DNA of 64,000 bases from Caenorhabditis elegans (taxonomy: Eukaryota > Nematoda > Chromadorea > Rhabditida > Rhabditidae). This document shows, piece by piece, positions 10,354 to 20,827 of the stretch. The translations under genes were made by a program, and so were the position numbers. Location of the stretch: positions 124,001 to 188,000 of the forward strand of contig NC_003279.8 of assembly GCF_000002985.6 (NCBI RefSeq). Reading direction: 5' to 3'. Numbering within the stretch: the stretch's first letter is position 1; every line of letters starts with the position of its first letter. Below the pieces are notes generated by a model, which was not told the DNA's origin, did not search any database, and saw nothing but the letters and a program-made list of their open reading frames with translations.

Positions 10354-13282
10354 ATGCACTCAACAAATCCTATCCTGCGTCAATTGGCCGATCAATTGTC
10401 CGAATTGCCACAATATGCACCATTGCGGGTAATAATAGCACAATAGTTGAATATATTAATAATTCAAAAATATTTATTATATTTTGAGGTGTCCCATTGT
10501 TTCAGACATATATCCGCGCGACGATAAGTGCCACGTTGGGGGAAACGCCAAAGAAAACGAGTAGGGATTTGACGTATAGAGGTGAAATTTTTAGAAAATT
10601 TGAAATTTTCTGAAAAAAAAAGGATTTTTCTTTTATGAAAAATGCTCTTTTCGCCAAAAAAATCACAATTTTCGACTTAAAAACTTCAAAATTTTTTCAG
10701 GAACACACAATTCAAAATACAAAATATCTCGTAGCAAAAACTACAGTAATTCTTTAAATGACTACTGTAGAGCTTGTGTCGATTTACGGGCTCAATTTTA
10801 AAATTAGATAAAAATGAGAAAATAAAGACACGAAGAAACGAATGAAAGTGTAATATCGAAAATATTCGAAAATAAATAAATTTCAAAAATCGAGTCCGTA
10901 AATCGACACAAGAGCTACAGTAGTCATTTAAAGAATTACTGTAGTTTTCGTTACAAGATATTTTGCGCGTCAAATATATTGTGCAATATGCATTTTCAGA
11001 ATTTTGTGTTTCCGTAATAGGTAAAATGTCAGAAAATCAAGGATTCAGTGCAACCCCGCGTTCTACGGGTATTTTGGCCACGGCCACTTTTTGCAAAACT
11101 GCAAAATAGGCGTTGTTATTTCATTTTCTGAAAAAAACATTGAAAATTATTATCGAGAAAGTACGATCTGACAAATTTCTCATAATTTATTTTTGATCTA
11201 CCTGTTGAACTTTACTCCGCCCCCAATCTTGTTGCCGTTGTTATTTTGTTGTAGCTGTCTTGTCGAAGGACGGGGAGGAGCCTAGTCAACAAGGTAGATA
11301 AAAAATATATTATGAGAAATTTGTGCGATCGTATTTTTTCGATTATATATATATATATATCTTCATGTAATTCTCATGAAATCTTGAAAAAAAACGCGAC
11401 ACATGGTATTACCACGCCCACTTTTTATAATTTGAGCGCGTGCAATTTTTTGTCGATAACATAGTTTCTATTTAAACAAAAAACATCGTGCGCCCACATT
11501 GAAGAAAATCCTATAATTGGGCGTGGCCTTAACTCTGAAAATTTACAGAACGTGTCACCCATAGCATGATTGCCGATTGGCTCGAGCAGAATGGATATCC
11601 AATATCATCTCAAGTCTTGAAAACAGAAATGTCTGGAAACTACATGGAGAGTGCAGAAAAACACGTGGAAAATGGGGAAAAAATCGATAATCTATTGCGA
11701 AGTCAGCTGAAAATCGATATTCGCGATGGCACCGGTGACGATTTTGAACGAAAATCGATAAAATCGATTGGCGCCGGCCGCCCGTTTGCAAAAATTAATA
11801 TGGTCGATAAACAGCGAGCACCGTTGAAAATTACACCGCTTAGTGATGAGGAATTTCGAAAAACGATGCGGAAACGGATGGAAATGGAGAGGGAACGAGT
11901 GAGTTGCGTTAAATAATTTTTTTTTGAAATATTTAACAAAAGTCGACAAGGCGATTTTTTAAAATCGATGTTTCGCGACTTTTATTCAAAAGAAAAATTT
12001 CAATGCCCTAAATCACTCAAATGATGATTAAAAAAGTATTTGCGCGCGCGCGTAAAATTTAGTGCCAGCGTATGACACTATGTGGTGCAAACTTCACTCC
12101 GGGTCCGACACTTTTTGGATTTTGCGCATCGCTATAAAGATTTCAGATCGCGGCGTGAGAGCGGCGTTTGCGGCGCCGACATGAGAGTCCTACTTTCCTA
12201 CTTTTCTTGGCAAAAAAATCGATCGATTTTTCAGCTCGCACGTCTATCCAACCAGGCAGAAGACGATTCCGACGATTCATCGTCCTCCTCCGACTCTTCC
12301 ACGTCATCCGCGTCGTCATCTTCCGAGGAGAAGTTGACTTTTTCGGATATCTTGGGGAAACCCACAGCAGCTGGCGCGGAGAAAATGATCGAACTAAGCC
12401 AAATTCCCAACGCATGGGGTCCGTCAAAATCCGCGTTAGTCACTGATGACGTGGCAAGCACTTCTGACCCACTTCCGGCGATTTTCAACGCACATCTTCC
12501 GCCGCTCTCCATGGGACGACCACCGCTGACAAAAAGCGCGAAAAGTCGGGAAATCGACGCCATTTTCGGCTCGGATAACGTGGATTATGATTTAGAGGAT
12601 TTCGAGCAGGATGGCGTGGCGAAGAAAAAGTCTATACTGCCTATGGAGAAAAAGAAGGAGGAAGCGAAACCAAAGGAACAGGAGCTAGTGGAGCCGTTGG
12701 TCTTGTCAGAAGGTAACTTTGAACTTGCACCATGCAAAAATTTCGAAAAATTATGCACGTGGTCACTGGCTGTCCTTTTGCATAAGCTTGAAGCAAACGC
12801 GCCTCATTGAGAATTCACGTTTGCGCCAACTCTCGCTATCCATTGGGCGTGAGAGACGCAGATACTACTTTTTTCTCTGAACGTGAAAAACGCAAAGAAT
12901 AACCGTTTTGCCGTCTGCATCTCTTCTTTCACACGCTATTTTGGCTGTGGACGAGGAATTCTCCTCTTCCAGGATTTTCTAGGCCATTTTCTCATATTTC
13001 TCAAGTTTTCTCGTCCGCGAGAAAACGTGAATTTTGAGACAGCCAGCGAGCACGTGATTATGCAACTCTCCTAAAAATCGATCATTGTTCCTGTAGCTTA
13101 TAATTTTAAAGGCGCATATTCCGCTTGCGGAGCAAAAGTAAAAAAAAAACATGCCTCTACATACAAATCGATGAATTTCCTGAAAAATCAATAATAAAAA
13201 ATTTTCAGGAGAATCAATCGACGAGCTTGAAGATTTCGACACCGGTCTACTATCTTCCGGAGGATCCGATTATTCTTTTTAA
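10354..13282 (+). CDS. FOP/CEP43-like LisH-domain protein, probable centrosome or basal-body protein
   Basis: Exons: 10354-10428, 10506-10581, 11549-11898, 12235-12712 and 13209-13282, giving 350 aa. An in-frame TAA directly precedes the ATG, which fixes the start. Residues 6-40 (LRQLADQL, then LRTYIRATISATL) resemble the helical N-terminus of FOP/CEP43 and CEP20. A LisH motif follows at about 52-80 (MIADWLEQNGYPISSQVL). The middle is basic, then comes a Ser/Asp-rich run (about 155-180) and an acidic C-terminus with DYDLEDFEQD and IDELEDFDTG, similar in style to the CEP43 tail. LisH/FOP proteins dimerise and act at centrioles and cilia; a role here is inferred only from this resemblance. It lies 204 bases upstream of duox-2 on the same strand, so shared transcription is possible. 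Confidence 0.72.
10698..11022. repeat. Foldback element, copy 3 of 3
   Basis: The arms are nearly perfect inverted repeats: CGTAGCAAAAACTACAGTAA then TTTAAATGACTACTGTAG on the left, and CTACAGTAGTCATTTAAAG then ATTACTGTAGTTTTCG on the right. It is the best-preserved copy of the family in the window and lies in intron 2 of the FOP-like gene. There is no coding capacity. Confidence 0.75.
11154..11342. repeat. Second foldback repeat in the same intron
   Basis: Arms of about 57 bases at 11154-11210 and 11285-11342 share ACAAATTTCTCATAAT and GATCTACCT-type blocks in inverted order around a GC-richer loop of about 75 bases. The sequence is unrelated to the CTACAGTA family. A (TA)n run follows at 11344-11360. 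Confidence 0.65.
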
Positions 13283-13485
13283 AATTTTCTTCTTTTAAAA
13301 AATTTCTTTTGAAATAAATAAATTCTCACCTAGGAATTTCAACAATTCAACTTGAAAAAAGTTCGCGCAAACTACGAACAAATGTGTGTCGAGCGGGCGG
13401 AGCCACTGAGAAAGAGGAGCAAAATGTACACAAAACCATATTTGAGTGTAATTTTTCAAAGTTTGGCGCCGATTTTCTGTGAGAG

Positions 13486-16400
13486 ATGAGTTTTCTCAAT
13501 TTATATTTGGTTATTTTTATTTTAGTTCTTACTGGTAAATTTCTGGGTAAGTCCTGATGACTTTGAAAACGAAAAAAACTCTTTCATTGATGCTAGTGCG
13601 ATTGCTAGGAAAGCAACTTTTCAGTTACCAAGAAAAAGTCCAAGGCCATAGGGATTAGCTGCGTGGCATAACAACTCATCCATCCTCGCAGATGCAAATC
13701 CGCTCTATTGGCAAATAACATGGAAGAGTATAAACATTTTCTCTTCCACACGGAAACCTAGTCCCCTTGGGGAGCGGTAGTGCCCACAACCCCGCATGTT
13801 TACCAAACTACACAGACAGCGCTATTGTCTGCAAGTGGCAAAAAATGGCCGCCGAAAATTTTTACAATGTAAATAATTTTCAAAGTGTTACTATTTGCAC
13901 CTTTTTGGCAAAAATTCCATAAGTAAGAAATTTGATGGAAGAGATGCGAGGTGCGGGGAGTCTGAAAATGGCTGCATGGCCTGTATGTGACCTGTGTATG
14001 TGGCCTAAAGGTCTAGTTACCCCTAGAAATCAAAGTTCAGTTCAGCAAAGAGACTTTATTTTCAGCACTCCAACAAGAGGCAGAAACTCAACGGTACGAC
14101 GGATGGTACAACAACCTGGCGAACAGTGAATGGGGTTCTGCTGGTAGGTTTTTTTGGAAGAGAAATGACGTCACACTGACCTACTCCTTCAGGAAGTCGG
14201 CTGCATAGAGATGCACGTTCCTACTACTCAGACGGTGTATATTCAGTGAATAACTCACTTCCGTCCGCCCGTGAACTCTCCGATATACTATTTAAAGGAG
14301 AGTCCGGTATTCCTAATACAAGAGGATGCACCACTTTATTGGCATTTTTCAGTTTGTATTTTTTTAATACTTATAGTAGCCAATGTTTGTAGGTCAAGTA
14401 GTTGCTTATGAAATAATGCAATCAAATGGAGTATCCTGTCCACTAGAGACACTTAAAATTCAAGTACCCCTATGTGATAATGTATTTGATAACGAATGCG
14501 AGGGGAAAACTACAATCCCATTTTACCGTGCAAAATACGACAAAGCAACTGGAAATGGTCTTAACTCGCCTCGAGAACAAATCAATGAACGGACTTCATG
14601 GATTGATGGATCATTCATCTATGGTACCACCCAGCCATGGGTGTCCGCATTAAGATCTTTTAAACAAGGACGGTTAGCTGAAGGTGTACCTGGATATCCA
14701 CCACTTAACAACCCACATATTCCATTGAATAACCCCGCTCCGCCACAAGTACATCGATTGATGAGTCCAGATAGATTATTTAGTGAGTTCATTGTTCTAT
14801 AGAAAAGTATAAATATTTAAAATTGAAGTGTTGGGAGACTCGCGTGTGAATGAGAATCCTGGTCTTCTTTCATTTGGTCTGATCCTCTTCCGTTGGCATA
14901 ACTACAATGCAAATCAAATCTATCGAGAACATCCTGACTGGACAGACGAGCAAATCTTCCAGGCAGCACGTCGTTTGGTGATTGCATCTATGCAGAAGAT
15001 TATTGCATATGACTTTGTTCCAGGACTTCTAGGTTACTCAACTATCATTTAATAGCTTAAACTCAGTGTTTCTTTTAAGGTGAAGACGTTCGTTTGTCAA
15101 ACTACACCAAATACATGCCACATGTTCCACCTGGAATCTCGCATGCTTTTGGAGCAGCCGCCTTCAGGTTCCCTCACTCAATTGTGCCACCAGCAATGCT
15201 TCTGAGAAAACGAGGAAATAAATGTGAATTCCGGACGGAAGTTGGTGGATATCCTGCATTGAGATTGTGCCAGAATTGGTGGAATGCACAGGATATTGTG
15301 AAGGAGTACAGTGTGGATGAGATTATTCTTGGTTAGTTCATACTTGAGTGGTTATATAATAAAGATTGTAATTTCAGGAATGGCAAGCCAGATAGCTGAA
15401 CGAGATGATAACATAGTAGTCGAAGATCTTCGTGATTACATCTTCGGACCAATGCATTTCTCTCGTTTGGATGTTGTTGCTTCATCAATAATGAGAGGAA
15501 GGGACAATGGAGTACCACCGTATAATGAATTGAGAAGAACATTCGGACTTGCACCAAAGACATGGGAGACAATGAATGAAGATTTCTACAAGAAGCATAC
15601 TGCAAAAGTGGAAAAGTTGAAAGAGTTGTATGGAGGCAATATTTTATATCTGGATGCTTATGTTGGAGGGTAAGCGTTTTTTATAAATTAAGTTAGAGAT
15701 CCTCCAATATACCCTCATAACATATTGTATCAGTTTACTTCATCAATAATTCAGCTTGAACCATTTAGAATGCTGGAAGGAGGTGAAAATGGGCCTGGAG
15801 AGATGTTCAAAGAAATCATAAAGGATCAGTTCACCCGTATTCGAGATGGAGATCGATTCTGGTTTGAGAATAAACTAAATAGATTATTCACTGATGAAGA
15901 AGTTCAAATGATTCATAGTATTACACTTCGTGATATTATCAAAGCAACAACCGATATCGATGAGACGATGCTTCAGAAGGATGTGAGTTTATTGTAAACA
16001 CCCGTTGGTGATGATCGAGTAAGTTAATAGCATGTTTCATTCCAGTCATTGATTGATATTTTGTCATGAATTGTTATATAACAATATATGTATGTATTAT
16101 ATTACTCATGTCTCAATATTGCATTTAATTTCCAGGTATTTTTCTTCAAAGAAGGTGATCCATGCCCCCAGCCGTTCCAAGTGAATACCATTGGACTTGA
16201 GCCTTGTGCTCCACTTATTCAATCCACCTACTGGGATGATAACGATACTACTTATATCTACACTCTAATTGGTTTGGCGTGTATTCCTTTAAGTCAGTCT
16301 TTATTTCAATCTAAATGACTACCGATAGAGACTCAGCGATTATAGAGTTGATCAAGCTAAGAACTTTCAGTTTGCTATAGTATCGGTCATTATATGGTTG

Positions 16401-19400
16401 AACGACGTATCCGAATAGGTCATAACAGTGCTTGTGACAGCTTGACTACTGACTTTTCAACAGAAAGTCCCAAAGTTAATGTCTACAAAGTGAATGGTTC
16501 GTTATTTTTTCATACTTGATTTTTATTTAAATTATACGGTGAATCTGTTACAGCTTTGGAATGGCTTCAAGAAGAGTACATACGGCAAGTTCGGATAGAA
16601 ATAGAGAATACCACGTTGACAGTGAAGAAGCCACGTGGTGGAATCCTTCGAAAAATTCGTTTTGAAACTGGACAGAAGATTGAGGTATTCCACTCTATAC
16701 CGAATCCATCAGCAATGCACGGACCATTTGTACTTTTGTCTCAAAAGAATAATCATCATTTGGTGATAAGATTGTCGTCTGATAGAGATTTATCTAAATT
16801 TTTGGATCAAATTAGACAGGCGGCTAGTGGAATCAATGCAGAGGTTATCATAAAGGATGAGGAGAATTCTGTGAGTTTACTTCAAGAAATACGTCGAATC
16901 TGGAAATTATTTCAGATTCTCTTGTCCCAAGCAATCACAAAAGAACGCCGTCAAGACCGACTGGACCTGTTCTTCCGTGAAGCCTACGCAAAAGCATTCA
17001 ATGATAGTGAACTTCAAGATTCGGAAACTTCATTTGACTCATCGAATGATGATATATTAAATGAGACAATATCTCGTGAGGAATTGGCAAGTGCAATGGG
17101 AATGAAAGCTAATAATGAGTTTGTGAAGAGAATGTTCGCGATGACTGCAAAACATAATGAGGATTCGCTCAGTTTCAATGAGTTTTTGACAGTATTGAGG
17201 GAGTTTGTTAATGGTGAGTATGATTTACTAAAGTTCTGATCACAAAAACTACACGTGAATGAATGTTCCAGTCCGTTTTACACTAGGTTCGGTAAATATG
17301 TATAATGTTATAGTGACTGTTACATGTTGAAGCAGTAGTCTTCTTTTCTTTGAATGGCAACAAAAAGGCTCCCTCATTATTTAAGCTGTATTTCACTGCG
17401 AATAACGGCTTAATGTGCTATTTAAACATTCGGGTCTATTAGTCTTTTAGTATATTGTCGCGCATACTAAGGCTCGCTTTAATAATCAGTTTGAAACGCG
17501 AATTTGATGGTGTTAAATACGATTTTAATTTGGGAATTGTTCACAATTAGATGCTATCTTGACTAATAATAATTAAATACAGAAACAAAAAACTTTTAAT
17601 GGACAAAAATCACTCCGAAACTACCCAAATCGGCATTAGGTTAATGTCTTTGATTACTCACCTTCTTTCCTAATTTCCAGCTCCTCAAAAGCAAAAACTG
17701 CAAACTCTATTCAAAATGTGTGATTTGGAGGGAAAGAACAAGGTACTCCGAAAGGATCTCGCAGAACTCGTCAAGTCCCTCAATCAAACCGCCGGAGTTC
17801 ACATTACCGAAAGTGTGCAGCTTCGATTATTCAATGACGTGCTGCACAAGTCTGGTATACATCCCTGTTTAGTATGCCAAGTATTATAAGAAGTTTCAGG
17901 AGTAAGTGACGATGCGGAGTACTTGACTTGTAATAATTTCGACGCATTGTTCTCGGAGATCTCTGACGTCCAGCCGATCGGTCTGCCATTTAATAGGAAG
18001 AATTATAACTCACATATCAAGGAGTATGTTGTTGAATTCAAATCCGCAAGTAAATACAAACTTCAGGCCATCATGCCACACCTCATTCCCAATAGTGGAC
18101 CACTCTACTCCTGCTCCACTTTCTCTGATTCAGAGAATTTGTGCATTCCTGGAAACCTATCGCCAACACGTCTTCATCATCTTCTGCTTTGTCGCCATTA
18201 ACATTGTCCTTTTTTTCGAACTTTTCTGGCGTAAGTTTACTGTTTAGTTCGGTTTTCAAAAGCAATATTCAATTAAGATTCCCGCTACCTAAACGAAGAT
18301 CGAGACCTCCGTCGGGTGATGGGTGCCGGGATCGCTATCACTCTCTCTTCTGCGGGAGCCTTGTCATTTTGCATGGCGTTGATATTGCTCACAGTTTGTA
18401 GAAATATTATAACACTGCTTCGAGAGACAGTTATTGCGCAGTATATTCCATTTGACTCGGCTATCGCGTTCCATAAGGTAAGAGCCTCTCTCTTGGCCTA
18501 GCGCTGTAAATAAAACTGCCAAATTTTTAAACTCCATCAATTTCAGATCGTCGCATTATTCACCCTATTCTGGTCTACCCTTCACACCATCGGCCATTGT
18601 GTTAACTTTTATCACGTTGGAACTCAAAGCGACCGTGGACTTGCTTGTCTCTTCCAGGAAACATTTTTCGGGTAAGCCCCACCTACTCGGTAGATCTCTC
18701 AGTAGATTGAACGTTGGCTTGCTTTCAGATCTGACGTCGTGCCTACCCTAAGCTATTGGTTCTATGGAACAATTACTGGGTTGACGGGAATTGGATTAGT
18801 TATTGTTATGAGTATCATTTATGTGTTCGCATTGCCAAAGTTCACTAGAAGAGCATATCACGCGTTCCGGCTGACTCATCTTTTGAATATTGGGTTTTAT
18901 GCACTCACTATTCTTCACGGACTTCCTTCACTTTTTGGGGTAAGGCTTAATTTAATTTGATTCATTTACGCTCTTTTTACGCTCTTGACGTCAATATTTG
19001 TTACAGTCTCCCAAATTTGGCTACTACGTTGTTGGACCCATTGTCCTTTTTGTAATCGATCGTATAATTGGGTTGATGCAATATTACAAGTCGTTGGATA
19101 TTGCCCATGCAGAAATCCTTCCATCAGATATTATATACATCGAGTACCGTCGTCCAAGAGAATTTGAATATAAATCAGGACAATGGATTACTGTATCATC
19201 ACCATCTATATCATGTACCTTTAATGAATCTCACGCATTCTCGATTGCCTCAAGTCCACAGGATGAGAATATGAAGTTGTATATAAAAGCAGTTGGACCA
19301 TGGACATGGAAGTTGAGAAGTGAATTGATAAGATCATTGAATACAGGGTCACCATTCCCATTAATTCATATGAAAGGACCATATGGTGATGGTAATCAGG

Positions 19401-20565
19401 AATGGATGAATTATGAAGTTGCAATAATGGTTGGAGCAGGAATCGGAGTGACTCCATATGCATCCACGCTTGTTGATCTTGTACAAAAAACATCAAGTGA
19501 CTCGTTTCATAGAGTTCGATGTCGTAAAGTATATTTCCTATGGGTGTGTTCGAGTCACAAGAACTTTGAATGGTTTGTGGATATGCTGAAAAATGTTGAA
19601 AATCAAGCAAAGCCGGGAATCCTGGAGACACACATATTCGTCACTCAGATGTTCCATAAGTTTGATTTAAGAACTACTATGCTTGTGAGTTTTTTATGCG
19701 TTTTTGGTTTTTTAGTGGTATAACTCTAAAACTAAATGTTTGGAGAAAAAGGCTTAACTAATAAAATGTTGCTCATAACTTTTTCTATGCAATAAAATAT
19801 GTTTCAAAATTTCATCCGAGATCTCACAAGTCCAAATTTGATTATTTTTCTTAAAACGAGTATATTTCAAGACCGAAAAGTTTTCTTGAAAAAATGGTAT
19901 ATTTTTTGCACATAATCATTTTTTCATAAAGTGCTCTGCAAATCAGAAATTAAAGTTCGAACAGTCTTATAGTTAGTACCGTGACATTTATTGTAACTTA
20001 AAAAAAAAAATTACGCGACATAGAAACGCTCGATTATCTGAAAAACCAAATTGGATTTTGATTCTAGTTAATTTATTTTCAAAAATAAACATATTTTGTG
20101 ATAATTGTAAACTAAAAACTATACCTGAATATTTTTATAAATTTTATGTGGTTTTTGGTTTCAGGATTAAAACAATGGTAAAATACTACCCTAACGGCTT
20201 ACCCAAGGCTCAGAAAATTGTAGTTAGTCTCAACAAATTAATACATATCATTTCTTATTTGCAGTACATTTGCGAGAAGCACTTCCGTGCCACCAACTCA
20301 GGCATATCAATGTTCACTGGCCTACACGCTAAGAATCATTTCGGACGGCCCAACTTCAAAGCTTTCTTCCAATTTATTCAGAGTGAACATAAGGAGGTTA
20401 GTTTCATGGTTTTAACCTCTAAATAAAGCAAATTTGCAGCAATCCGAAATTGGAGTGTTCAGTTGTGGACCTGTAAACTTAAATGAAAGTATAGCTGAAG
20501 GATGTGCAGATGCCAATCGACAACGAGATGCTCCGTCATTTGCACACCGCTTTGAAACTTTCTAA
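13486..20565 (+). CDS. duox-2: Dual oxidase 2 (peroxidase-homology domain plus NADPH oxidase)
   Basis: Exons: 13486-13546, 14066-14143, 14193-14351, 14393-14782, 14829-15032, 15080-15331, 15378-15669, 15769-15982, 16136-16292, 16371-16496, 16554-16870, 16916-17213, 17681-17854, 17900-18023, 18067-18230, 18278-18477, 18547-18671, 18729-18939, 19007-19684, 20265-20396 and 20440-20565, giving 1493 aa with no frameshift. Order: signal peptide (MSFLNLYLVIFILVLTG), peroxidase-homology domain, one TM segment, EF-hand region, six-TM haem oxidase core, then FAD (HAFSIASS) and NADPH (GAGIGVTPYAS, FSCGP) sites. At the distal-histidine position it reads QVVAYE instead of QxxDHD, while the proximal FRFPH is kept. 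DUOX enzymes make extracellular H2O2. Odd: codon 1026 (18343-18345) is Leu where bli-3 and the family have Arg. AATAAA is at 20609. It is the inverted paralogue of bli-3. Confidence 0.93.
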
Positions 20566-20827
20566 TCTTTCTACTGTTACTTACTATGAAAATCATAAAA
20601 ATTAAGACGCTTCATGAATAAAACATTGAGAAAAAAAACCTGAAATAAAGAATTTTCACATTTGTCCAGGTAGTATATATCCCCAATACAAACATTTTGA
20701 GACGCGAACCTTCCCAAATAATCATCAGACATTGTTCTGTAATTAGGCAAAAAACCAGCCCCCTAGCCTCCTCCCTCACCACAAATAAAACCAATTCCCC
20801 CATTTCCCCCCAGTTCATTCACCAACA

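Noticed and set aside
13932..14129. Alternative upstream start for duox-2 through the frame preceding exon 2
   Set aside because: This frame lacks a signal peptide and crosses the acceptor at 14065. The exon at 13486-13546 encodes a clear signal peptide, has the same 61-base length as bli-3 exon 1 and joins in phase.
15333..15605. 90-codon frame antisense to duox-2 exon 7, with a twin in bli-3 (28133-28405)
   Set aside because: Its presence in both genes follows from the duplication. It has no start context or homology of its own.
13486..20565. duox-2 as a frameshifted pseudogene
   Set aside because: All 21 exons join in frame with usable splice sites and no internal stop, so it is annotated as a coding gene despite the lost arginine.
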